From Pinibacter aurantiacus (lineage in GTDB: Bacteria; Bacteroidota; Bacteroidia; Chitinophagales; Chitinophagaceae), in the NCBI RefSeq assembly GCF_019130065.1, contig NZ_JAHSPG010000016.1, positions 186,001-250,000 on the forward strand: 64,000 nt of DNA. The letters are read 5' to 3'. Numbering within the stretch: position 1 is the first letter of the stretch; each line of letters begins with the position of its first letter. The position numbers and the translations under genes are program-made. The notes beneath the pieces were generated by a model, which searched no databases, had not been told where the DNA came from, and saw nothing but the letters and a program-made list of their open reading frames with translations. Below are positions 25,117 through 32,654 of this stretch, piece by piece.

Positions 25117-26391
25117 ATGAAGTTGACTGATACCATTTCGTTGTCGTTCCGCACAATTAGAAGCAATTTCCTTCGTACCGCAATTACGGTTGCCATAATT
25201 GCCTTGGGGATCGCTGCGTTAATTGGTATCAACACTGCCATTCAGGCCATTGCGCAGAAATTCCAGGAAAGCTTTTCCTCCATGGGCGCCAACGGATTTA
25301 CCATCCGCTACAGGCAGGTGAATGTGCAGTTTGGGAGACCCAGCGTAAAAATGCAAAGCAAGAAAAACAGGAGACTCAAAACTTCCAACGCCAATAAAAC
25401 CATCAACATCCAGGAAGCTGAAGCATTTAAAGAGATTTATAAATATCCTTCCGAAGTGAGCATTTCAATTGGCGGCGGCGGAAACAATATTGTGAACTAT
25501 GGTAGCCAGAAAACGAACCCTACCGTGCGGATAAATGGTGGCGATGAAAACTATGTGGATATGAATGGCTATGACCTTGCCGCCGGTCGCAACATTAATA
25601 CGCTCGATGTTACATCTGCAAGAAATGTGTGCATCATCGGAAAAGATATTGTAGACAAACTATTCAAAGGAAATGATGATCTCGCGGTTGATAAAGTAAT
25701 TAGCATAAATGGTATTTCATATCGCGTAATCGGAACCCTGCAATCAAAAGGGTCGACGTTTGGGATGAGTCTCGACAACCTCATCATCACTTCTTACAAA
25801 AATGTGCGCCGCTTTTTCAATACAGGGACTAATGCTTCTTTTTCGATAGGAGTGAAAGTGCATGACGTGAGCAACATGGATGTTGCCATTGGTGAGGCTG
25901 AAGGTGCATTCAGAGCAATTAGAAAAGTGAGCGTTCAGGATGATGATAATTTTCTGATCGACAAAAGTGACAGCTTCGTTGAAATGTTGATGAAACAAAT
26001 GGGCCGGCTTACGGGTGCAGCAGTAGTAATCGGCTTTATAACACTGGTAGGAGCTGCGATCGGTTTAATGAACATTATGCTTGTAGCAGTAACCGAACGC
26101 ACAAAAGAAGTAGGTTTGATCAAAGCCATAGGCGGCAAGCAACGCAACGTAAGAATGCAGTTTCTTTTTGAATCGATTATTATCAGTTTGCTCGGGGCAT
26201 TCTTTGGAATTATCATCGGGGTACTACTTGGAAACATTGTGAGTGTGCTAATGGGTACCGGCTTTGTTGTTCCCTGGATATGGGTTGCATTGGGTGTGCT
26301 GATCTGCAGCGTAGTGGGGTTATTGGCTGGTTTATATCCGGCATTCAAAGCTTCAAGACTAAACCCGATCGAAGCCCTCAGATATGAATAA
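25117..26391 (+). CDS. MacB/FtsX-type ABC transporter permease
   Basis: A 424-residue inner-membrane permease with the MacB-like topology. The first helix lies at about residues 18-42 (RTAITVAIIALGIAALIGIN), followed by a large periplasmic domain of about 240 residues. Three C-terminal helices begin near residue 300, with the conserved FtsX core TERTKEVGLIKAIGGKQRNV and VVGLLAGLYPAFKASRLNPI. No ATPase gene is adjacent, so it must pair with one encoded elsewhere. Such permeases usually export peptides or lipoproteins or act mechanically, and no specific role can be assigned. It is followed by a solitary TTTCAAAT repeat arm and a purine permease. Confidence 0.9.
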   Translation: MKLTDTISLSFRTIRSNFLRTAITVAIIALGIAALIGINTAIQAIAQKFQESFSSMGANGFTIRYRQVNVQFGRPSVKMQSKKNRRLKTSNANKTINIQEAEAFKEIYKYPSEVSISIGGGGNNIVNYGSQKTNPTVRINGGDENYVDMNGYDLAAGRNINTLDVTSARNVCIIGKDIVDKLFKGNDDLAVDKVISINGISYRVIGTLQSKGSTFGMSLDNLIITSYKNVRRFFNTGTNASFSIGVKVHDVSNMDVAIGEAEGAFRAIRKVSVQDDDNFLIDKSDSFVEMLMKQMGRLTGAAVVIGFITLVGAAIGLMNIMLVAVTERTKEVGLIKAIGGKQRNVRMQFLFESIIISLLGAFFGIIIGVLLGNIVSVLMGTGFVVPWIWVALGVLICSVVGLLAGLYPAFKASRLNPIEALRYE

Positions 26392-26468
26392 GAGCTGACA
26401 ATTTACCGACCATTAATGCTAATGGTTCTTGAGCCCGCAAAGCAACCAATGACGAATGCCGCACCTGT

Positions 26469-26506
26469 CAATTTTCAAATTTTCAAATTTTCAAATTTCC
26501 AAATTG
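26469..26506. repeat. Solitary TTTCAAAT-word right arm
   Basis: Four to five tandem words (AATTTTCAAATTTTCAAATT and on) end 3 bases before the ATG of the NCS2 permease. I see no inverse left arm in the preceding 100 bases, unlike the paired elements elsewhere. Confidence 0.7.
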
Positions 26507-26508
26507 AA

Positions 26509-27834
26509 ATGCTGGCATCCTTTTTCCATTTAAAAGAAAACAATACTACTGTAAAAAAAGAGGTTCTTGCGGGACTTACAACATTTTCAACCATGGCTTA
26601 CATATTGGTTGTTAATCCTGTAATTCTTTCAAAAGCAGGAATGCCGTTCGAGGCACAAATTGTATCAACAGCGTTGGCCGCAATAGTCGGAACATTGGTA
26701 ATGGCTTTGTATGCAAAGCTTCCTATAGCACTGGCACCGGGCATGGGCTTAAATGCATTTTTCGCCTACACCATCGTATTGGGAATGGGCTATACTTGGC
26801 AATTTGCGCTCACCGCCGTTTTCCTCGAAGGCGTTTTATTTATTCTTCTTTCGCTCTTCAAAGTGCGGGAAGCGATCATCAACAGTATTCCCATCAATTT
26901 GAAGCATGCAATATCAGTAGGCATTGGATTGTTCATCGCGTTGATAGGAATGGTAAATGCCGGCATTGTAGAAACTGGCATGCAGCACATCGGTCATAAT
27001 AATTTAGATGGTGTTATTGTAAAACTGGGAGATGTAAAGTCTGCCGGGCCCATTATTGCTGTGATTGGTTTGCTGGTAAGCGCAGTGTTGATGGCTAAAA
27101 ATGTAAATGCCGCGCTTTTAATCGGAATCATTGCCGCAGCAATTATTGGCATTCCACTGGGCATCACCAAGCTGCCTGCAAATGGCCATTTCATAAGTTT
27201 ACCTCCTTCCATATCCGCCACGTTTTTTAAATTGGAGTTCAATAAGATCTTCACAGTTGATATGTTGGTGATTTTATTTACGCTGCTGATGGTAAATCTT
27301 TTCGATACAGTAGGCACATTGATCGGATTGTGCAGCAAAGCAGGTCTGCTTGACAAAGACGGAAAAATTCCTGTCGCCAAAAAGGCTTTGCTGGCTGATG
27401 CTATTGGAACCACATCGGGCGCATTGCTGGGAACCAGTGTGGTGGCGGCTTATGTGGAAAGTGCAAGTGGCATAGCATCTGGAGGCAAAACCGGTTTAAC
27501 GGCATTTACAGTTGCCTGTATGTTTTTTCTCTCCTTATTTTTTGCTCCGTTATTTATGGCAATTCCTGCCGCCGCTACGGCTCCGGCTTTAATTATAGTG
27601 GGAATGTTAATGATGAGTGCAGTAAAAGAAATTGATTTTTCCGACATCACGGAAGCAGTGCCGGCATTCCTCGCCATCGTTATGATGCCTTATACTTACA
27701 GCATTGCAGAAGGCATTGTATTCGGCATGCTTTCCTATGTTTTCCTGAAAATACTAAGTGGACGTTACCGCCAGATATCGCCTGTGATGTATGTGTTGAC
27801 GGCGTTGTTTTTGATCAGTCTGTTCTTGAGATAA
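26509..27834 (+). CDS. NCS2-family purine permease (AzgA-like)
   Basis: Inner-membrane proton symporter for purine bases. The AzgA/GhxP branch (adenine, guanine, hypoxanthine) is suggested by length and by the opening KKEVLAGLTTFSTMAYILVVNP. It has 441 residues from the ATG at 26509, which follows a repeat arm. An earlier ATG at 26416 would add repeat-encoded FKFSNFQ residues. Other family stretches: APGMGLNAFFAYT near residue 80, VNLFDTVGTLIGLCSKAGLL near residue 263, and GTSVVAAYVESASGIASGGK near residue 308. About twelve to fourteen helices. Substrate within the purines is inference. Confidence 0.88.
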   Translation: MLASFFHLKENNTTVKKEVLAGLTTFSTMAYILVVNPVILSKAGMPFEAQIVSTALAAIVGTLVMALYAKLPIALAPGMGLNAFFAYTIVLGMGYTWQFALTAVFLEGVLFILLSLFKVREAIINSIPINLKHAISVGIGLFIALIGMVNAGIVETGMQHIGHNNLDGVIVKLGDVKSAGPIIAVIGLLVSAVLMAKNVNAALLIGIIAAAIIGIPLGITKLPANGHFISLPPSISATFFKLEFNKIFTVDMLVILFTLLMVNLFDTVGTLIGLCSKAGLLDKDGKIPVAKKALLADAIGTTSGALLGTSVVAAYVESASGIASGGKTGLTAFTVACMFFLSLFFAPLFMAIPAAATAPALIIVGMLMMSAVKEIDFSDITEAVPAFLAIVMMPYTYSIAEGIVFGMLSYVFLKILSGRYRQISPVMYVLTALFLISLFLR

Positions 27835-27970
27835 TTGAAAATTGAAAGTTGAAAGTTGAAAATGCTTTCTGTGTTGCAGCGTCCAAATCGCACAGGCAGC
27901 ACGCGTGTGAAACAAGAGCGAATTTTCACATAGAACGTCATTTTCAATTTTCAACTTTCAATTTTCAATT
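27833..27970. repeat. Word-type inverted repeat, ATTTTCA family, 32-base arms
   Basis: The left arm at 27833-27864 and right arm at 27939-27970 pair at 31 of 32 bases (AATTGAAAATTGAAAGTTGA opening the left arm, its inverse on the right). Period 7; spacer 74 bases. Each arm touches a stop codon: the purine permease on the left and yqgE on the right, whose last codons lie in the arm. The convergent position could make it a terminator. Confidence 0.9.
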
Positions 27971-28516
27971 CAACTGCGGGTCTATTGGAAAGTTGATCAT
28001 TATCTCATACTTGCCGCCCATATGTCGCAGAGAATCTTTCCAGATTTCGTTTGTATCGTTGTGGAACACAATATTACGGGTCGCTTCAACCGTGAGCCAT
28101 GATTTCTCTTTAATCTCACCATCCAGCTGGCCCTCTCCCCAGCCTGAGTAGCCAACGAAAAATCTGATCTTGTTCGGGCTGATCTCACCATTGCGCAGTA
28201 GTTCCAGTACGCTGGCAAAATCGCCGCCCCAGTAAATACCTTCGCTTACCATCATGCTGCCTTCGATCTGTTGGGGATATTGATGGAGAAAATGGATGGT
28301 ATCCATTTGTACCGGGCCGCCATAATACACGGGTATTTCAAGGCCGTCGGCATTATTGATCAATTCGTTGAGCTTATATTCGTAAAAACGGTTAATAACA
28401 AAACCAAAACTACCTTCATCACGGTGCTCGCATAACAGCACCACTGTTCGCATGAAGTTAGGATCCTTTAAAAATGGATCGGCTATTAGTAATATGCCTG
28501 GTGCGGGTTCAATCAT
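27965..28516 (-). CDS. YqgE/AlgH family protein
   Basis: Cytosolic protein of the UPF0301 family, 183 residues, normal length. Family features: PAPGILLIADPFLKDPNFMR at the N-terminus, VVLLCEHRDEGSFGFVINR, YYGGPVQMDTIHFLH, and RFFVGYSGWGEGQLDGEI, the most conserved stretch, near residue 128. Molecular function is not established; AlgH has been linked to alginate regulation in Pseudomonas but that role does not transfer here. The C-terminal codons and stop are formed by a repeat arm. Confidence 0.93.
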   Translation of the reverse strand: MIEPAPGILLIADPFLKDPNFMRTVVLLCEHRDEGSFGFVINRFYEYKLNELINNADGLEIPVYYGGPVQMDTIHFLHQYPQQIEGSMMVSEGIYWGGDFASVLELLRNGEISPNKIRFFVGYSGWGEGQLDGEIKEKSWLTVEATRNIVFHNDTNEIWKDSLRHMGGKYEIMINFPIDPQLN

Positions 28517-28554
28517 ACTATCAAATTAAGCTAATAATTTAAGAATCGGAAATT

Positions 28555-28714
28555 CAAAATTTGAAAATTTGAGGATTTGAAAATTTGAAAATGGAAATGT
28601 GCGCTTTACATCATTCCCTAAAAACAACTGAATATTCTGAAAGCAATTAATAATATAGCTAGTCGACAGTTATCTAATTTTCAAATTTTCAAATCCTCAA
28701 ATTTTCAAATTTTG
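28555..28714. repeat. Word-type inverted repeat with 38-base perfect arms
   Basis: The left arm at 28555-28592 and right arm at 28677-28714 are exact reverse complements over 38 bases. Each has four TTTGAAAA-type words including one variant word (GAGGATTTG left, CAAATCCTC right). The spacer is 84 bases. It lies between two divergent genes (yqgE and the kinase), so termination cannot be its only purpose. Confidence 0.93.
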
Positions 28715-28810
28715 GTCCGTTTTGGCTAAAACAATGCAAAACCTTCGTTAAAACACTCCGCAATTTGCTATATTGTCGCTCCAAAACTTATTTGCTAAAT
28801 AATTTTGTAG

Positions 28811-30175
28811 ATGAAGAAAATTTTCCCCGTCATAATTTTACTGATCACGCTTTCTCTTGCAGGCATCATTATTATCCAGGTGTCCTGGTTCAGATCAATG
28901 ATGGAGAACAAAGAAGAGGAGCTTGACCGTAAAGTAATTGATGCGATCGCCCAGGTAGCATCAGATCTTACGGAGCAAAAGGGAACACTGCCTTCATTGC
29001 GCAATTCAAGATTGCGTCCTTCATTTTCTTTTCCTTCGGATCAGGTGATGAAAGAGTTGATGAAACCTCCCACCATTGCAGAAAAATTTACTGAGTTTGA
29101 GGTCAATGAAAAAATTGCCAAGACTTTTAAAAAAATCGGTTTAACATCGACAAGGTATGAGTTTGCAATTATTTCTACAGCGGGCTTATACAATTTGGAG
29201 TTAAAGTCGAAAAGGTTTTCTAACGTGATGAATGACACCGTGCATAACAAGCAGTTCATTTACCCGTTCCTTCAAAATTCGGATAATATAAATTTTCAAC
29301 AATCCGTTTCAAACGAGCTTCTGGTTGTGATTATTCCAGACATCAAAAACCAAGCCTGGCGGGAACTGCGATGGATATTACCTGCATCAATTTTATTCAC
29401 ATTAATTCTCGTGAGTACTTTCTATATAACGGTCCGGACGATGCTGCGGCAGAAAAATCTGGGCGAGATCAAGAACGATTTTATCAACAACATGACGCAC
29501 GAGTTTAAAACGCCACTCGCAACGATCTCGCTCGCCGTCGATGCGTTGAAGAATGAAAAGGTAATGCAGAGCCGCGAGAAGATGCAATACTTCAGCGACA
29601 TCATCAAAGAAGAGAACCGCCGCATGAACAAACAGGTGGAAACCATACTACAAGCGGCTTTGATGGACAGGCAAGAAATAAAGCTCAACAGAAAATCAAT
29701 CCATGTTCACGATGTGATAGGTCATGTGATTGATAATTTTAACCTGCAATTACAGGATAAGAGCGGAAAGGCATTTATGAATTTGAATGCTACGAACGAT
29801 CTTATTTATGGTGATGAAGTACATGTAACCAACCTGATCTCCAATCTTATTGACAACGCTGTAAAATATTCAAACGATAATCTTGTTCTTCGTGTAAGTA
29901 CAGCCAACGTGAACGATTCATTGCAAATCAAAATCGAAGATAATGGGATTGGTATGAGCAAAGATTCGTTGAAAAAGATCTTCGAAAAATTCTATCGTGC
30001 ACACACCGGCAACGTGCATAATGTAAAGGGCTTTGGGCTTGGTCTTAGCTACGTTAAAACAATCATTGATGCTCATAATGGAAAAATTAAGGTAGATAGT
30101 GTGCTTGGTAAAGGCACTGTGTTTACAATTGAGTTGCCATTGCAGACAAAGGAAGAAGTGGTGGAGGAAGTGTAA
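28811..30175 (+). CDS. Sensor histidine kinase, orphan
   Basis: Two-component membrane kinase of 454 residues. First helix residues 5-25, extracytoplasmic sensor of about 160 residues without a recognised fold, second helix about 187-209. The HisKA domain holds the phospho-acceptor in NNMTHEFKTPLATISLAVDA (His230). HATPase boxes: NLISNLIDNAVKYS (N box), DNGIGMS (G1), GFGLGLSYV (G2). No response regulator is next to it; the next gene is queA on the other strand after a terminator, so its partner lies elsewhere. The perfect 38-base inverted repeat sits in its promoter region. Confidence 0.93.
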   Translation: MKKIFPVIILLITLSLAGIIIIQVSWFRSMMENKEEELDRKVIDAIAQVASDLTEQKGTLPSLRNSRLRPSFSFPSDQVMKELMKPPTIAEKFTEFEVNEKIAKTFKKIGLTSTRYEFAIISTAGLYNLELKSKRFSNVMNDTVHNKQFIYPFLQNSDNINFQQSVSNELLVVIIPDIKNQAWRELRWILPASILFTLILVSTFYITVRTMLRQKNLGEIKNDFINNMTHEFKTPLATISLAVDALKNEKVMQSREKMQYFSDIIKEENRRMNKQVETILQAALMDRQEIKLNRKSIHVHDVIGHVIDNFNLQLQDKSGKAFMNLNATNDLIYGDEVHVTNLISNLIDNAVKYSNDNLVLRVSTANVNDSLQIKIEDNGIGMSKDSLKKIFEKFYRAHTGNVHNVKGFGLGLSYVKTIIDAHNGKIKVDSVLGKGTVFTIELPLQTKEEVVEEV

Positions 30176-30195
30176 TTAAAAATTAAAAATTAATA

Positions 30196-30230
30196 GGGCG
30201 CCATTCATTGCTGAGTGGCGCCCATTTTAT
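30196..30230 (+). terminator. Rho-independent terminator after the histidine kinase
   Basis: A 12-bp stem (GGGCGCCATTCA at 30196-30207 with TGAGTGGCGCCC at 30212-30223, one G-T pair) with loop TTGC is followed by ATTTTATTTT. It begins about 20 bases after the kinase stop. Confidence 0.9.
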
Positions 30231-30275
30231 TTTCTAAATATTTTGATTGTAACTTCTAATGTTCTTAAGTCACAC

Positions 30276-30453
30276 CGTCATTGCGAGCCCTGCAGAGAAA
30301 GAAGATTCAAAACACAAAAATCAAGATGAGCAAACAACAAGCGGGGCGAAACAATCTCAAATGGTGCGCTGGAGATTGCTTCGCCCCGCTTGTTGATATT
30401 CGAAGGTTGTTAATTAAAGAGGTCATTCATTCTCTGCAGGGCTCACAATGACG
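30276..30453. repeat. Nested palindromic element (CGTCATTGCGAG / CGAAGCAATCTC)
   Basis: Outer arms of 24 bases, 30276-30299 and 30430-30453, differ by one base (CGTCATTGCGAGCCCTGCAG and so on). Inner arms of 24 bases, 30335-30358 and 30372-30395, also differ by one base (CAACAAGCGGGGCGAAACAA and so on). The innermost loop is 13 bases. It folds as one long stem with internal loops and fills the gap between the kinase terminator and the queA 3' end. It is a MITE- or REP-like unit and not of the tandem-word type. Confidence 0.9.
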
Positions 30454-30479
30454 TGCTGGGTTGTTTATCGGACCTGATT

Positions 30480-31736
30480 TTACAACTGAGAATTCAAAAG
30501 CAAACTCCCATCTCCATAACTCAAAAATCTGAAATCGTTCTTCAATGCGTAGTCATAAACTTGCCTCCAATCCTTACCAATCAACGCAGCAACCAATAAC
30601 AATAAAGTTGATTGTGGTTGGTGAAAATTAGTTACCAGGCCTTTTATCACTTTAAAAGTGTAACCAGGCGCAATGAGGATTTGCGTTTTACATAGGATCT
30701 TTTCGAGATTATTTTTTTGCATCCATTGCAGCAGCGCATTCATCGAATCGATAAGTGTCACGTTCATTTGTTGCAATGCTTCACCATACACATCCCATTG
30801 ATGAATTTCAAGTTCATGCATATTGGCAGAAGGATGCATCAATGCTTTAACGCCCATCCAGTAAAGACTTTCGAGTGTTCGCAATGAAGTGGTGCCAACA
30901 GCAAAAATGCCCGGAGCAAAATCTATTATTTTTTGAATCGTAGCTTTATCAACATCAATAAACTCTGCATGCATCTCGTGATCCTGCATTAGCTCTGCCT
31001 TTACGGGCTTGAATGTTCCTGCGCCCACGTGCAGTGTAACAAATGTATGCTCGATACTTTTTTGTTTCAATGCATCAAAGATGGCAGGTGTAAAATGCAG
31101 ACCTGCTGTAGGTGCAGCGACTGAACCATCATGTTCTGCATAAATCGTTTGATAAGTGCTGCTATCCTCAGTTGTGGTTTCTCTTTTTAAGTAAGGAGGA
31201 ATAGGAATGATGCCAAATGTGTGCAGCACTTCCGCAAAGCTTAATGATGCCGGTTCCCATGAAAGTTCCAGCATAAAGCAATCAGGCAAGCGATCGATCA
31301 TTCTTGCGTATAGACAAGGCATTGCCTTGTCTCCATTATTTGCGGGAATCTGCGGAAGCGTTTTTTCCAAAATCTGCCCATGCTTCCATTTACTCGCGCC
31401 ACCAATCAGGCATTTCCATTGCACTTTATTTTTCTGCAACATGGCGGTTGTAAGGTCAGGGTAAATATCAGAAGGTTCCAGGCAAAAGATTTCAATTACA
31501 CCACCAGTAGGTTTTTGAAAAAGTATGCGGGCTTCCACCACTTTGGTGTTATTGAAAACGAGCAAACTGTTTTCAGGAACAAATGATGAAATGTTACTAT
31601 AGGTTGATTGTTCGATTTTCCCACTTTTATACACCAAAAGCTTGGAAGCGTCTCTTTCCTGCAATGGAAACCTCGCAATTCGTTCTTCGGGAAGCGTATA
31701 TGTATAATCGTTGATAGATAATTTTTCAGGATTCAT
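30480..31736 (-). CDS. queA: S-adenosylmethionine:tRNA ribosyltransferase-isomerase
   Basis: Enzyme of queuosine synthesis that transfers the ribosyl part of SAM to 7-aminomethyl-deazaguanine in tRNA to give epoxyqueuosine. It has 418 residues against about 350 in Escherichia. Conserved stretches: LLVFNNTKVVEARI near residue 58, GSVAAPTAGLHFTP, TLHVGAGTFKPV, VGTTSLRTLE, LVTNFHQPQSTLL, and the FLSYGD end. Residues 136-143 (DKAMPCLY) are encoded by a copy of a 21-base palindrome that also occurs three more times in intergenic DNA (one a variant), so part of the extra length is a repeat insertion in frame. The frame is intact and all core motifs are present, so it is probably functional. Confidence 0.95.
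   Translation of the reverse strand: MNPEKLSINDYTYTLPEERIARFPLQERDASKLLVYKSGKIEQSTYSNISSFVPENSLLVFNNTKVVEARILFQKPTGGVIEIFCLEPSDIYPDLTTAMLQKNKVQWKCLIGGASKWKHGQILEKTLPQIPANNGDKAMPCLYARMIDRLPDCFMLELSWEPASLSFAEVLHTFGIIPIPPYLKRETTTEDSSTYQTIYAEHDGSVAAPTAGLHFTPAIFDALKQKSIEHTFVTLHVGAGTFKPVKAELMQDHEMHAEFIDVDKATIQKIIDFAPGIFAVGTTSLRTLESLYWMGVKALMHPSANMHELEIHQWDVYGEALQQMNVTLIDSMNALLQWMQKNNLEKILCKTQILIAPGYTFKVIKGLVTNFHQPQSTLLLLVAALIGKDWRQVYDYALKNDFRFLSYGDGSLLLNSQL
31312..31332. repeat. GACAAGGCATTGCCTTGTC palindrome inside queA
   Basis: A 21-base perfect palindrome around the central AT, identical to copies at 33609-33629 and 44665-44685. Here it lies inside the queA coding sequence and encodes residues 136-143 of the protein without breaking the frame. 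Confidence 0.9.
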
Positions 31737-31757
31737 GCGATCAATTTGTGGTTATTA

Positions 31758-31932
31758 GCACACGGATGACACGGATTAGACTGATTTACACGGATAATTG
31801 TTTTAATCTGCAGTTCAGCCGACCGAATGCGCGAAGTTAAAATTGTTTCAAACATGAATACGCAACGATAATAGGACGAAGCTTTAATTGAGAGATCAGT
31901 GAAAATCTGTCGAATCTGTGTCATCCGTGTGC
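31758..31932. repeat. Inverted repeat, ACACGGATGACAC family
   Basis: The left arm at 31758-31791 (GCACACGGATGACACGGATT and on) and right arm at 31899-31932 (ending GTGTCATCCGTGTGC) pair at 30 of 34 bases; the spacer is 107 bases. A single related arm is at 25022-25057. Confidence 0.87.
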
Positions 31933-32093
31933 CTTCTTTCAATGTTATTCACAAAACGCGCCCGGTAATCCACCAGATATGCACACGTAATTCACATTTT
32001 GACGTTTTTAATGTCATTTTTCGCCCTCCAATCACTTATCTGCATTGCATTTGAGCCCATTTTGGGTATGTGGAAAAAATTAAGAAATCAAAA

Positions 32094-32126
32094 TTTGTCT
32101 TAAAAGTGGGAAAAAGTGTTATTTTG
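32094..32126 (+). promoter_or_regulatory. Predicted mraZ promoter with MraZ-type operator in its spacer
   Basis: TTTG (32094-32097) and TTATTTTG (32119-32126, near TAnnTTTG) are 21 bases apart. The spacer from 32102 to 32118 is AAAAGTGGGAAAAAGTG, like the AAAGTGG-type MraZ boxes described in other bacteria. GTGGAAAAAA at 32070 may be a further half site. MraZ binding here would block transcription of its own operon. Prediction from sequence only. Confidence 0.5.
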
Positions 32127-32163
32127 TGGTAATAAATGTTTGAATAGTGTCAAATTCCTGTAA

Positions 32164-32628
32164 ATGAACGGATTTCTAGGTGAATATGAGGCCACTTTGG
32201 ACGCAAAAGGTCGCTTTCTCCTTCCGGCTGGCTTTAAAAAGCAACTGCCAGAAGAAGATGATGGCCGTTTTGTGATAAACAGGGGATTTGAAAAATGTTT
32301 GACATTATACCCGATGAAGAGTTGGGAACCAGTATTTGACGAGTTACGCAAGCTGAATGATTTTGATCCGAAGGTACGTGAATTCCGCAGGTATTTTTTA
32401 AACGGAGCCACGACTTTGGAACTGGATAGTGCAGGAAGATTATTGTTGCCGCCAAACCTCAAGGCACATGCGGAATTGGAAAAAGACATTGTGTTGGTGG
32501 CGGCCTTTGATAAAATTGAGATCTGGGACAAAAACAAATATCAGCAGTTCTTTGACACCGTTTCGCCTGATGCATTCAGTAGCCTGGCGCAACAAGTAAT
32601 GGCACCGCCACCTCCGGCAAAAAGCTAA
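32164..32628 (+). CDS. mraZ: MraZ, division/cell-wall cluster regulator
   Basis: DNA-binding protein of the AbrB/SpoVT-like swapped-hairpin fold that represses the dcw operon in several bacteria; 154 residues. Two half-domains each carry the D-x3-R signature: EATLDAKGRFLLPAG near residue 9 and LELDSAGRLLLPPNL near residue 84. First gene of a thirteen-gene dcw cluster. The overlap of a box-like site with its predicted promoter suggests autoregulation. Confidence 0.96.
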   Translation: MNGFLGEYEATLDAKGRFLLPAGFKKQLPEEDDGRFVINRGFEKCLTLYPMKSWEPVFDELRKLNDFDPKVREFRRYFLNGATTLELDSAGRLLLPPNLKAHAELEKDIVLVAAFDKIEIWDKNKYQQFFDTVSPDAFSSLAQQVMAPPPPAKS

Positions 32629-32654
32629 TTCTTTAAGCATTTAAAAAAGTAGTG

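Larger units (their letters stand above)
31737..32163. other. 427-base divergent gap: queA / mraZ promoter region
   Basis: It contains the ACACGGAT inverted repeat (31758-31932), then about 100 bases of low-complexity AT sequence without recognised features, then the predicted mraZ promoter with an MraZ-box-like site (32094-32126). queA reads to the left and mraZ to the right, so both promoters must lie here. No gene found. Confidence 0.6.

Noticed and set aside
26469-26506. CRISPR-like array in the tandem TTTCAAAT words
   Set aside because: Unit length is 7-9 bases with no unique spacers between repeats, and no cas genes are present.
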